Shown here: in pieces, positions 26,832-35,589 of the stretch
Position numbering within the stretch: position 1 is the first letter of the stretch
Layout of the letters: each line of letters begins with the position of its first letter
Assembly: GCA_038237805.1 (NCBI GenBank)
Contig: JBBRYI010000012.1
Location: 1-64,000 of the forward strand
DNA length: 64,000 nucleotides
Direction: 5' to 3'
Source of the DNA: JBBQFI01 sp038237805
GTDB lineage: Bacteria; Verrucomicrobiota; Verrucomicrobiia; Chthoniobacterales; UBA10450
Program-made: the position numbers and the translations under genes
The notes under the pieces: generated by a model
Told to the model about the DNA's origin: nothing
The model's input: the letters and a program-made list of their open reading frames with translations, nothing else
The model's database searches: none

Positions 26832-27103
26832 TATGGCTCGATCTGATGCTCGCGCAGAAATTTTTCCAACTGATCGGTATCAAAATTCGCGAGCACCTCT
26901 TCGCCGGCGACTAATGTGGGGACATAAGTTTGGTCGGATAGCTCTTTCATTTCGGCATACGCCTCTCGGTCCTGGCCAACATCAATGACAGAAAACTTAT
27001 AGCCGCGCTCGGTCAGATAATCTTTCGCGTCGATGCACCACGAGCACCACTCCCGGCTATAAAGTTTAATCTCACTCGGCACGCGTGGAATAAACAAGCG
27101 CAT
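26831..27103 (-). CDS. Glutaredoxin family protein
   Basis: 90 residues, glutaredoxin/NrdH size. Redox motif SREWCSWCIDAKDYL (CxxC at about residues 20-23), cis-Pro in TYVPTLVAGEEVLANFDTDQLEKFL. It should act as a dithiol reductant or glutaredoxin in the cytoplasm. It is upstream of and coupled to the unknown membrane protein. Confidence 0.85.
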   Translation of the reverse strand: MRLFIPRVPSEIKLYSREWCSWCIDAKDYLTERGYKFSVIDVGQDREAYAEMKELSDQTYVPTLVAGEEVLANFDTDQLEKFLREHQIEP

Positions 27104-27200
27104 CCCATGCCGTCAACCTCTACCAATGATCTCGCCCGTCAGTATCGCGCTTTGTCGGCGGCAGGGTGCGCTTGATTGATCGAATTCGTTCCGCGACCGG

Positions 27201-27903
27201 TTATCTTGCGACCTGAACTTTATAACTTCCGGGGGTAAGCTGAAAACTGAGAGGCAATTCGAGAATAAGCGGACCGCGGGCGAGGTGCCACTTACTCAAC
27301 GTCTTCTGCGCTACGCGATCGAAGACCGCGTCGCCGCTGCTTTTCAAAATTTTGAGCTCTCGATGTAACCGGATTTTCCGCCATGCAACTCATAAACACC
27401 CTTCCCCTTCTTAAAGGTCCAATTTCCTCGTGGATAATCCGGGATTGGGCCTTTTAAGACGGTTCCCTTGCCAAGATAACGGGCTAGAACATCATCCATT
27501 GATCTCGCCGTCTTCTCATACCTTATTTGGATTCGGACCCCGCCACCTTCCAACGTGAATGCGATCGGAATTCTGACCTTCGAGAAAATGCCAGGTTGGA
27601 ACCGCCATTGCTTGAATGCTGTTATCGCAGCGTCGTCTAGAACGCTTGCGCCTGTGCTAGGATCCATATGCACATCCGTGACCAGACCGGTGACTTTATC
27701 TATCTCTACAATCGCGACTCCTGCGCCACTTATTTTACGACGTCGCGCTCGTAAGGATAATCAGGCCGAGTGGAATATACCACGCTGCCGGCAGCATCTG
27801 TTTCGGACAGATTATCGGACTCTGATCGTGCAATCACTTGCCGTGTAGCAAGGTAAAGAAGCGATATAGCTAACGAAAGAACACAGATCCCGAATCGTCG
27901 CAT
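27201..27903 (-). pseudogene. Secreted TonB C-terminal-domain protein with two frameshifts
   Basis: Joined reading of three frames on the minus strand. ATG 27903 starts a signal peptide (MRRFGICVLSLAISLLYL) and runs to VVYSTRPDYPYER. A missing base at about 27747 (one G restores YEARRRKISGAG) moves to the frame of a TonB-C domain (DDAAITAFKQWRFQPG). A second missing base in AAAATTTT (27346-27353) leads to a second, shorter TonB-like part (ILKSSGDAVFDRVAQKTL ... VQVAR) ending with TAA at 27201. Intact homologues would be stand-alone periplasmic proteins with two TonB-C-like domains. Confidence 0.7.
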
Positions 27904-27928
27904 AACTAGGCTATCGCGCTCTGGTTCC

Positions 27929-29438
27929 TTACCGCCGGCGGCTGCTTACTAATCCGACCAACATCGAACCGCCTATGAACAATACGAGACTTACCGGCTC
28001 AGGCACAACGTGCGGATCGCTCAAGACCAGATCATCCGGATCAAACAAACTTCCCGCGCCGTAATTCACCTGGAACGAAGCCTTGCCATCCGCCGTCACT
28101 AAACGCCCTCCGTTTGCAATATTATCGAACGCACCGGTTAGAACGTCACCTGAAGTAAATAGGGTGAATACCAGGTCTGGATCGATCTGTTGCTCGAAGT
28201 CGTTAGGCATGTGTAGCTCAAGAACGCCGTCGAGCGACACCAATCCGCTAACAGATAGGTAATCGTATTGCTTGCCTTGAGTAAGTCCCCCGATCTCCAT
28301 TACCAGCTTCGAGTTACTCAGTAACGAAACATTGCCGTTAATTGTGATAGTTCCCGGTGAAGTACCGGGCGAGATCGTTCCGTTATTGCTGACGCTGCCG
28401 TTTATTGTCCCAGAACCAACAAGACTACCACTTTGAAAGTTGAGAACTTTCGCGCTCGTAATCGTGCCACCGCTTAGCTGTGTCGTGGCTTCACCGCTTG
28501 CTCGCCTCTGATGGGTGAACGTCCCATTAAGAGTGAGCGTTGCACCCGCCTGCACAACCAAGGTGGCATAATTATCGAGGTTTGTATTGATCGTAGTGTC
28601 GCCCGCTACGGTTACTTTAGATGGTCCCTCGTAGCTATATCCGAATAGCTCGATTCGTGTTGTGCCCGTACCAGTAATCAACGTGCCTGTATTCAAGGTT
28701 TGATGTGCCAAAAGCAGCTCTGCACTGGCACCCACGTCGAAGGTGCCGCTCGAACTTCCTCGAAAAACACCTAGGGAACCATTCGGCGAAACGTTAACAT
28801 TCCCTGAGTTATGAAACGTCGTAAGCAAGGAAGCGTAAGAGACAGCAACGTTCCCCGCGTTATTAAACACGCCCCCAGGAACACGGGAAAATTGCCATTT
28901 ATACTGTCCAAATTCCACGTTGCTCCGGCAAGGTTGTTAATCTGACCGAAGAAAAAATGGAAGTCACCCTGGTTAACAACGCCCGAGTTATTGATCGTCG
29001 CGTAGAAATTGTCGTAAGCGAAATTTGACCCGTTGCTGATCGAAGAAGTAGAACCGGTCGCGAGATTGATCGTAAGCGTCCCATTGCTCGGATTTACAGA
29101 CCGCCTGCGTAGAATAAGCCCTCGTTCAGAGTTAGCGTGCCAGCGCCGCTGAGAGTGGTATTAAAAACCGGGTCTCCGCGATTTATGAACAGCCGCTGAA
29201 TAGTGATGTCGCGGTCAAGCGTCACCTTGCCAATATTGATAGTGGCATCGTAGGTACTGTCGCCAATATTATTAGGATAGTTGGGACTCGTGCTCCATAG
29301 AGTCCCGTCGCTCCAATTATTATTACCGCCGCCAATCCAAATGGCAGAAAAATCAGCGGCGGAGCTTTTGGCGACTGACGTGACCTGTACGACGATCGCC
29401 AGATATGGGGGGAGCAACAATGCTCGGAGGGAGTTCAT
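27929..29438 (-). pseudogene. PEP-CTERM surface protein, paralogue, with two frameshifts
   Basis: Signal peptide from ATG 29438 (MNSLRALLLPPYLAIVVQV), then FSAIWIGGG, the same N-terminal layout as the paralogue at 24429-25946 (shared PNYPNN and TYDA segments). The frame is lost near 29100 (one base missing after GGCGG) and again in a run of five C at 28872-28876. The middle frame reads SVNPSNGTLTINLATGSTSS, matching the paralogue. The rest is open to VPEPVSLVLFIGGS, a membrane segment and SRRR. A motif copy (28199) encodes Pro-Asn-Asp. Confidence 0.75.
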
Positions 29439-29514
29439 GAGCCAATCGCACCAAAATTTCCCTTGCTTTGCAAGGACCGACCGACAGCGCTGCCAGCAAG
29501 CGAGGCAACCGGCG

Positions 29515-31041
29515 TCAGTACGATTTTGCCCAGACAACGCGCCGGGAACTTGGCTCGCCGGTAAAAATGCAACGACCAGGCTCGGCCTCACCAAATGGAA
29601 TCACCCGGATAGTAACTTTGAGATCGCTCTTTATTTTTTCTTCAACTTCGCGTGAACCGTTCCAGTGTGCGAGAGCGAAACCACCGTGGATTTCGGGCTT
29701 GTCCGATTTCTTCGGCGTGAAAAAATCGTAGAACTCTTCTTTTGAATCGATCGCGCGCGTATTCGCATCACGGAATTGCTTGGCGCGTTGAAGCAACATT
29801 TGTTGGATAGCATCGAGTAACTCGGGCGTCCGCCTAACGAGTTCAGAAGCGGACAAAATTTCCTTGTCCTTGACCGGTTGATCCCGCCGGCTCACGGCAA
29901 CGTTACCCGATTCAAGGTCACGCGGGCCTAGCTCCACACGTAGCGGCACACCTTTCTTAATCCATTCCCAATTCTTTACCCCGCCACCAAGGTCGCGCTG
30001 GTCCACTTCTACTTCGATCGGCGCACCGTGGTAACTAAGACCCCGAAGCTGCGATGCAAGTTTGCCGGTCGCTTCCAAGACAACCGCGCGTGTGTCTTCC
30101 TTCGGTGTGATCGGAATGATGACGACGTGCGTCGGCGCGATACGCGGCGGCAGCACCAATCCATCGTCATCGCTGTGCATCATAATGAGCGTGCCGACAA
30201 GTCGCGTGCTCGCGCCCCAGCTCGTCGTCCAACCGAATTCCTGTTTCCCATCCCGCGTTTGAAATTGTATTCCGCTCGCGCGGGAAAAGTTTTGTCCAAG
30301 AAAGTGCGAAGTGCCAGCCTGGATCGCCTTGCGGTCCTGCACCATTGCTTCGATTGACAACGTCTGCACCGCGCCGGGAAAACGTTCGCTCTCGGATTTT
30401 TCACCGCTGTAAACGGGGACTGCGAGATGATCGCGCACAAAAGTTTCGTAAACGTCGAGCATCCGTTTGGTTTCATCACGCGCTTCGGCTTCCGTTTCGT
30501 GGACGGTGTGGCCTTCCTGCCAAAGAAACTCGGTCGTGCGAAGAAAGATCCGCGGCCGCATTTCCCAACGCACAACGTTGCACCATTGGTTAATGAGAAT
30601 CGGAAGGTCGCGATACGATTGTACCCACTTCGCGTAACTGGCGCCGATGATTGTTTCCGAAGTTGGCCTAACGACTAATGGCTCGGTCAGCGGACTCGCC
30701 GGTTTCATCTTACCATCCGGGCCAACTTCAAGCCGGCTATGAGTGACAACAGCACACTCTTTCGCGAAGCCTTCGACGTGCTCCGCTTCCTTCGCGAAAT
30801 AACTTAGGGGGATGAAGAGCGGGAAGTAAGCGTTCTTATGGCCGGTCGCTTTGAACATGGCGTCGAGGTGACGTTGCATGTTTTCCCAAAGTCCAAAGCC
30901 CCAGGGGCGAATAACCATGCAGCCGCGCACATCGGATGGCTCGGCGAGTTCAGCGGCGCGAATGACCTGCTGATACCATTCGGGAAAATCTTCTTCGCGC
31001 CGCGGAGTAATGGCGGTTTTGGTAGAGGCGGAGTTCGACAT
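29515..31041 (-). CDS. proS: Prolyl-tRNA synthetase (eukaryote/archaeal-like, short form)
   Basis: 508 residues, without the bacterial editing insertion; this is the compact ProS type. Class II motifs: RGCMVIRPWGFGLWE, VRPTSETIIGASYAKW, and TSWGASTRLVGTLIMMHSDDDGLVLPPRIAP. The anticodon-binding and C-terminal zinc-type domain follow and end CIFTGEPSSRRVVWAKSY. It charges tRNA-Pro. Two motif copies (29833 and 30667) encode Leu-Val-Arg and Val-Val-Arg with AGG. Confidence 0.95.
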   Translation of the reverse strand: MSNSASTKTAITPRREEDFPEWYQQVIRAAELAEPSDVRGCMVIRPWGFGLWENMQRHLDAMFKATGHKNAYFPLFIPLSYFAKEAEHVEGFAKECAVVTHSRLEVGPDGKMKPASPLTEPLVVRPTSETIIGASYAKWVQSYRDLPILINQWCNVVRWEMRPRIFLRTTEFLWQEGHTVHETEAEARDETKRMLDVYETFVRDHLAVPVYSGEKSESERFPGAVQTLSIEAMVQDRKAIQAGTSHFLGQNFSRASGIQFQTRDGKQEFGWTTSWGASTRLVGTLIMMHSDDDGLVLPPRIAPTHVVIIPITPKEDTRAVVLEATGKLASQLRGLSYHGAPIEVEVDQRDLGGGVKNWEWIKKGVPLRVELGPRDLESGNVAVSRRDQPVKDKEILSASELVRRTPELLDAIQQMLLQRAKQFRDANTRAIDSKEEFYDFFTPKKSDKPEIHGGFALAHWNGSREVEEKIKSDLKVTIRVIPFGEAEPGRCIFTGEPSSRRVVWAKSY

Positions 31042-31099
31042 GACGACACGGAGTTAAACTCGCGCGACCGAAATGACCAGCAAGCAATTGCGATTCGTC

Positions 31100-31120
31100 G
31101 GCGCGACGGGCCGTCGCGCC
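31100..31120. repeat. Intergenic GC-rich hairpin
   Basis: GGCGCGACG / CGTCGCGCC with a 3-nt loop, flanked by GTCG and CGAC, upstream of proS and after the CAP-protein stop. It resembles the REP-like hairpins but has no GTAG. Confidence 0.45.
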
Positions 31121-31134
31121 CTGCCGACAAAAGA

Positions 31135-31794
31135 TTATGGATTGCGGGCGACCAGCGTCTCGCTCGGTGCGCCCGCTTCCGCGAAATTCCCCGCAAATTC
31201 GATGCTGCAGACGCTGCGATAGAGTGCGTGCGAGCCAAAGGCTGCACCAGCCACGCCGAAAGCTGGATTGAAAATATTCTTCCGATGTTTTCGTCCGCGC
31301 AGTCCATCGTCGATGATGAGAGCGAGTACGATGTCGCGCGCACTCGATTTTCCGTAGGAAATGTTCTCGCCCCAAATCAGGCCCCATCTTCCATATCGAT
31401 TAATCCGTTCGCCCGGGTTGTTCCAATCGCTGCCGCCGTGACCCATGCGTCCGTTCGTTTGATCGGTACAATGATCCGCTGCCGCCCGGCACATTCCGGG
31501 AGAAACCGACAACGGCGCCTGAGGCTGCGCTCTCCGCAGAAACGCGATTGCTTCGTTCAAGGCGCCAACGCCTTCCTTTGTCCGTAACATCGTTCGGCCC
31601 GGAAACACCAAAATGTTTCCGTGAAAATGCGAACGAAGTTCCTCAACGAACGTTGCGTATTGAGCTGGATTGGTCCGCGCCAGGTTCATTTCACGAATAA
31701 CAGCCCGACCCGACACGCCATCGCCGTCGGAATCCGAAGCCGCGGTCGCAACCTGAAGAGCAACAAAAACTGGGAGAGCGAAAAAGAAGCGCAT
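31135..31794 (-). CDS. Secreted CAP-domain (SCP/PR-1-like) protein
   Basis: 219 residues from ATG 31794, which gives a clean signal peptide (MRFFFALPVFVALQVATA); the open frame continues upstream to 32202, but that part lies antisense to rplM. The CAP domain covers most of the protein: REMNLARTNPAQYATFVEEL, HCTDQTNGRMGHGGSDWNNPGERINRYG, IWGENISYG, and RKNIFNPAFGVAGAAFGSH. CAP proteins are extracellular; bacterial ones have been linked to surface and protease-like roles, but function here is open. Confidence 0.8.
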   Translation of the reverse strand: MRFFFALPVFVALQVATAASDSDGDGVSGRAVIREMNLARTNPAQYATFVEELRSHFHGNILVFPGRTMLRTKEGVGALNEAIAFLRRAQPQAPLSVSPGMCRAAADHCTDQTNGRMGHGGSDWNNPGERINRYGRWGLIWGENISYGKSSARDIVLALIIDDGLRGRKHRKNIFNPAFGVAGAAFGSHALYRSVCSIEFAGNFAEAGAPSETLVARNP

Positions 31795-31914
31795 TATGGC
31801 TTTTATAAGCAAAACGAATGCCATTTTGCGCTCCCCGGATGAGCCGCAAACTCGATCTCCAGAGGTTGACACTCCCGTGCGACACCCGTAGTTTCCGTGC
31901 CCTTCCTCCTCTGG

Positions 31915-32346
31915 ATGAAAACGTTTTCTGCTAAAGCCAACGAAGTCCCACGCAAGTGGTGGATCATTGACGCCAACAATCAGGTCCTTGGCCGCGTCGC
32001 GGTCAAAGCCGCCAATCTTTTGCGTGGAAAAGAGAAGGCCATCTATACCCCGCATGTCGATACCGGCGACTTCGTTGTCGTGATCAATGCGGACAAGGTC
32101 CGACTCACCGGCAAGAAGGAAGAGCAGAAGAGCTACATGAGTTTTTCCGGATTCGTCGGTGGCCACAAGACGGAGACAGCCCGCGCCCGTCGCGCGCGGC
32201 ATCCGGAGCTGTTAGTGGAGCGTGCGATTCGTGGAATGATTCCCCACAATCGGCTCGGACGCGCGGTCTATCGGAAGCTGAAAGTTTACCGCGGCGATTT
32301 GCATCCTCACGCCGCTCAACAACCAGCCCCGGTTTCGCTGCCGTAG
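31915..32346 (+). CDS. rplM: 50S ribosomal protein L13
   Basis: 143 residues from ATG 31915 (MKTFSAKANEVPRKWWIIDA); a GTG at 31897 is also in frame. Conserved GRVAVKAANLLRGKEKAIYTPHVDTGD, VRLTGKK and RAIRGMIPHNRLGR. Operon with rpsI, 17 bp downstream. The gap between them contains a motif copy (32347-32355) starting right after the stop. Confidence 0.96.
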   Translation: MKTFSAKANEVPRKWWIIDANNQVLGRVAVKAANLLRGKEKAIYTPHVDTGDFVVVINADKVRLTGKKEEQKSYMSFSGFVGGHKTETARARRARHPELLVERAIRGMIPHNRLGRAVYRKLKVYRGDLHPHAAQQPAPVSLP

Positions 32347-32363
32347 CCTAACGAGTTATTTTT

Positions 32364-32759
32364 ATGGCGCAGACTGAAGAGTTTATTGCAACCGGACGTC
32401 GCAAGACATCCGTGGCTCGGATTCGAATGACCGCCGGTAACGGCAAGATCGATATTAACGGGCGAAGTTTTGAAGATTATTTCCCGACCGCTCCGCTGCA
32501 GAACACAGTACTGCAGCCGTTGCAGGCAGTGAAGCTGGCGAATGCCTACGATCTTTCCATTAACGCCACCGGCGGCGGTCCGACTGGCCAAGCCGGCGCG
32601 GCTCGGCTCGCGATCGCGCGTGCGCTCTTACAGGTAGATGGAAATCTGCGCGCTACACTCAAGGCTGAAGGCTTACTCAGACGCGATCCGAGAATGAAAG
32701 AGCGAAAGAAATCCGGTCAACCCGGCGCTCGCAAACGCTTCCAATTCTCGAAGCGATAG
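32364..32759 (+). CDS. rpsI: 30S ribosomal protein S9
   Basis: 131 residues. ATGRRKTSVARIR at the start, INATGGGPTGQAGAARLAIARALL in the middle, and the basic tail ending RKRFQFSKR, whose last Arg contacts P-site tRNA. Second gene of the rplM-rpsI operon. Confidence 0.97.
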   Translation: MAQTEEFIATGRRKTSVARIRMTAGNGKIDINGRSFEDYFPTAPLQNTVLQPLQAVKLANAYDLSINATGGGPTGQAGAARLAIARALLQVDGNLRATLKAEGLLRRDPRMKERKKSGQPGARKRFQFSKR

Positions 32760-32766
32760 TCGACTG

Positions 32767-32818
32767 GTAGGGGCGATTGACCCAATCGCCCGCGGGCGGT
32801 TACGGTGAACCGCCCTAC
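32767..32818. repeat. REPIN-like double hairpin, GTAG...CTAC
   Basis: GTAG, then hairpin 1 (GGGCGATTG / CAATCGCCC), then hairpin 2 (GGGCGGTT / AACCGCCC), then CTAC. Two REP hairpins in inverted order. It fills the gap between rpsI and the convergent TPR gene. Confidence 0.7.
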
Positions 32819-32829
32819 CTCAAACGGCG

Positions 32830-33552
32830 CTACGGTTTTCGTGGCGCGGGATTGGGCGGCAAAGCTGCTGTCGGCGCAGCGGAAGCACTCGGACTAACAA
32901 CTGGACTCGCGTTCGCGGGAGGAGAAGGTTGCGCCTCAGTTGCTGGCCGTAGCAACCGCAACTCTCGCGATGCCTCGCCCGCGAGATAGCTCTCGCGATA
33001 TTGCGTGAGAAAATTTTCGCAGGCGCGTCGCGCTTCCTCGATCTTTCCTTTAGCCTTCAGCAGGTGCACTTGCGATAGGAGCGCAAGCGGAGCGACAAAA
33101 CTCTTCGGATAATTCGTCACCACTCGTTGCAGGGTGGTGAGGGCTTCATCCGGTTTTCCCATCGACTCGAAATTTGCGGCCATCCCCATTCGCGCCGTAC
33201 CCGCCAGTTCGTGTTCGGGGAACTTGTCGAGAAACGTCTGCAGCGTTGCGTTAGCCTGATTGAAATCCTTTTGCGCCCGATACGAGTCGGCCAAAAACAG
33301 GTAAGCAGATGCGCCGGCCGCTGTTCCCGGATAGCGGTCGATGACCTGGCGATATTCCGGGATCGTTTTTGCTTTCGCTAAAAACTCCGCGGCGGGCGAA
33401 TCGCGATGGTCGGTGTAAACGCGATACCCGACAAAACCTGCTCCGCCGATAACGAGCACAAGCAAAGCAGCGAGCAGTTCCGTTTTATGACGGAACCAAA
33501 AGACGGCGGGATCGAGCGCCGCATCGCGGGACGGTGGTGGAACGGTCGGCAT
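32830..33552 (-). CDS. TPR protein, YfgM-like
   Basis: 240 residues. A cytoplasmic N-terminal stretch precedes one membrane helix (about 28-46, LLAALLVLVIGGAGFVGY). A TPR-like periplasmic domain follows (about 65-200), with repeats around PGTAAGASAYLFLADSYRAQKDF, AGTARMGMAANFESMGK and LALLSQVHLLKAKGKIEEARR. The tail is Pro/Ala/Ser-rich low complexity. The layout resembles YfgM, which works with SecYEG and chaperones, but the match is only structural. Confidence 0.7.
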   Translation of the reverse strand: MPTVPPPSRDAALDPAVFWFRHKTELLAALLVLVIGGAGFVGYRVYTDHRDSPAAEFLAKAKTIPEYRQVIDRYPGTAAGASAYLFLADSYRAQKDFNQANATLQTFLDKFPEHELAGTARMGMAANFESMGKPDEALTTLQRVVTNYPKSFVAPLALLSQVHLLKAKGKIEEARRACENFLTQYRESYLAGEASRELRLLRPATEAQPSPPANASPVVSPSASAAPTAALPPNPAPRKP

Positions 33553-33658
33553 AATCTTTCTCGTGCAGGCCGGTGATTACCGGCAAGAGCCTGCTCTTAT
33601 GCCATGCGAAACTTTCTTGCGCAAGGGCGCAGCCATGATTCGAAATTTTTCTTATTCG

Positions 33659-34531
33659 TTAGGCAAAACGACGTGCCCGGACTTCGATCCTGCCCGCCCG
33701 CACCCGCGTCTCGAAACAGGGCTGCGAAAAAGCGGTCGGGCCTTCAATCGCGTGCCCGTCTTCGAACGAAAAAAGCGAGCCGTGCCATGGACAACGCACA
33801 CACAAGCCTTCGAGTTTTCCTTCCGATAAGGGACCGCCCAGATGCGAGCATTTATCGGCGAGCGCGAAAACTTGTCCGCCCCCTCGCACCAACACAATCG
33901 GAATGTCGCCCGCACTCGCTTTTTTCAGTTTCCCTTCCGGCAAATCCTCTTCGTTCATCACCGGGACAAATTTTGTCGGCAATTCCTGCGGCGCGTGATT
34001 GACGCCGATCTTTTCCTTGAAAACGAGATGACCGCCGAGATATGCGCCGGCCATAGTCAAACAAAATCCCGCCAGGCCGGTCACGATTCCCTCGCGGCGC
34101 TGCCCATTGCGCCGCTGCCACCAACTTCCGAGATAACAAAGTGTCGCGCCGATGTTCACGATCGCATGCAGCGCGCCGACGCGTTTCGGTTTGTCGTTCG
34201 TGAATTGCCAATCATTCAGACCGGCGACGGCCGCGGCACCGGCGCCAATCAAACCGATTCCCACCGCGATATCCGCGCCTGGCGCAAAAGTTTTGTCGCC
34301 GGTGGAAAGTTCATAGAGATCTAGCGCCGTCGATGTCGACCATGCACCGACCGGGACATCCGTCAGAACGGGATGGAGCGGATGCCCCAACCATGTTCCG
34401 TGCAAAACATTTCGTATCTGCTGGGCAATGGCGTTCTTCTGGTTGAGCGTGACTTCCGCGGTCGCATCGAGCGCAGTCTCCACCGGTTTCAGCCACTTCT
34501 GCTCGTTGATCAGATCTCCAATGCTTTTCAT
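33659..34531 (-). CDS. DUF2231 membrane domain fused to a Rieske [2Fe-2S] domain
   Basis: 290 residues. The first about 175 form a DUF2231-type membrane domain (LGHPLHPVLTDVPVGAWSTS; four hydrophobic segments). The C-terminal about 105 are a Rieske domain with both cluster motifs: CSHLGGPL (Cys-x-His) and CPWHGSLF (Cys-x-x-His). It probably is a membrane-anchored redox protein; partner unknown. The TAA stop lies in a motif copy (33655-33663). It is divergent from DUF3072, with a REPIN between. Confidence 0.8.
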   Translation of the reverse strand: MKSIGDLINEQKWLKPVETALDATAEVTLNQKNAIAQQIRNVLHGTWLGHPLHPVLTDVPVGAWSTSTALDLYELSTGDKTFAPGADIAVGIGLIGAGAAAVAGLNDWQFTNDKPKRVGALHAIVNIGATLCYLGSWWQRRNGQRREGIVTGLAGFCLTMAGAYLGGHLVFKEKIGVNHAPQELPTKFVPVMNEEDLPEGKLKKASAGDIPIVLVRGGGQVFALADKCSHLGGPLSEGKLEGLCVRCPWHGSLFSFEDGHAIEGPTAFSQPCFETRVRAGRIEVRARRFA

Positions 34532-34552
34532 GCCTTTGAATCGATTTACGAC

Positions 34553-34621
34553 GTAGAGGCGCTTGTGCCAAGCGCCCTATTCACAGGGCAGGCGGGGACG
34601 GTTGCGGTGAACCGCTCCTAC
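34553..34621. repeat. REPIN-like double hairpin, GTAG...CTAC
   Basis: GTAG (34553-34556), hairpin GGCGCTTG / CAAGCGCC, a short spacer, a second imperfect hairpin (GGACGGTT / AACCGCTCC) and CTAC (34618-34621). The first hairpin matches the element at 13-37. It lies between two divergent genes, so it is not a simple terminator. Confidence 0.65.
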
Positions 34622-34671
34622 CCAAGCATTGCAACAAGTCCGCGCTCCCACGCAAGCACGATTTTCTTCTG

Positions 34672-34917
34672 ATGGCACAAGAAAACGAAAACCCAGCCCA
34701 ACCTTCGCCGGCGCCAACGCCACCAACGCAAAATCCCGAGAAACCACCGGAAGAATGGGCGACCGGCAAGGAACCAATGACCGGTCCGCAGCGTTCTTAT
34801 CTGCAAACGCTCTGCCGCGAAGCTGGTGAAGAATTCAACGAAAGCCTGACGAAAGCAGAAGCGTCGAAAAAAATCGACGAGCTCCAGACAAAAACCGGAC
34901 GCGGGAAAAATCGTTAG
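34672..34917 (+). CDS. DUF3072 family small protein
   Basis: 81 residues. A Pro/Gln-rich N-terminus is followed by the DUF3072 core: EPMTGPQRSYLQTLCREAGE, then ESLTKAEASKKIDELQ. Function unknown; the helix-rich core resembles small DNA- or protein-binding domains. Its TAG stop overlaps the TAA stop of the convergent isochorismatase pseudogene inside one motif copy (34910-34918). Confidence 0.75.
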   Translation: MAQENENPAQPSPAPTPPTQNPEKPPEEWATGKEPMTGPQRSYLQTLCREAGEEFNESLTKAEASKKIDELQTKTGRGKNR

Positions 34918-35507
34918 GTTTTCGCGCTGGCGCGTCCGCGCCGCAGTTGAATCTTTGCCGAAGAGCGCGTGTCGGCTTTGAGATAATCGCGCATCAAGGT
35001 GAGCGCCTGATCATTCCCCTTCTTCGTGTTCGAACGGTGCAGTCCGAGGGAACAATCAATTTGTAATCGCGCATATAGGCGTCGTTCGCAGTGAAGAGCA
35101 CGCAATAATTTCTGGCGATACCAGTGAGAATGAGAATTTTCGCGCCAAGATAGCGTAGCAACGTTTGTAGACTCGACGAGAAGAAGCCGGAATGCTTTGG
35201 CTTCAGGACAAAGTAATCGTCGTCGCCGGGCTCCAGAAGATCGACGATTTCGTGCGCCTTGCCCTGCCGGCAATGCTCGACTAACCGCCGCAAATCGGAA
35301 CACCAGCGTCCGAAGTTATCATTCACGTAAATGACCGGAATGCGCGCTTTCTTTTAGCTTGGCGATCCTGCGCGCCATCGCCGGCGCATAGCGCATCAAC
35401 TGGTTCGCTTCCGGAAAATCGAGGTCGTTGATGACGTCGATAATCAAAAGCGCGGTTTCGGATTTGTCCGGCGCGCTGCCGTGAAGATTCCGGTTTTTCG
35501 CAGGCAT
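34914..35507 (-). pseudogene. Isochorismatase-family hydrolase with two frameshifts
   Basis: ATG 35507 starts MPAKNRNLHG, then ALLIIDVINDLDFPEAN (catalytic-type Asp). The frame is lost in a run of three T at 35348-35350 (one extra base); the next frame reads VNDNFGRWCSDLRRLVEHC and continues through ILTGIARNYCVLFTANDAYMRDY with the nucleophile-type Cys. A missing base at 35033-35034 moves it to the last frame, NTKKGNDQALTLMRDYLK. The joined protein would be about 197 residues, normal for the family. Family members hydrolyse amides or enol ethers (nicotinamidase-like). Confidence 0.75.
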
Positions 35508-35513
35508 AATTCT

Positions 35514-35567
35514 GTAGCTGCCGGTGTCCTCACCGGCAGAACTGCCGCCAGAGACGGCGGCAGCTAC
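35514..35567. repeat. REPIN-like double hairpin, GTAG...CTAC
   Basis: GTAG, stem CTGCCGGTG / CACCGGCAG, 2-nt spacer, stem CTGCCGCC / GGCGGCAG, CTAC. It is a clear inverted REP doublet, just upstream of the isochorismatase start. Confidence 0.75.
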
Positions 35568-35589
35568 AACACTCATTGCGAATTGACGC

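Noticed and set aside
31795..32202. N-terminal extension of the CAP-domain gene
   Set aside because: It lies antisense to rplM, and the signal peptide starts at 31794.
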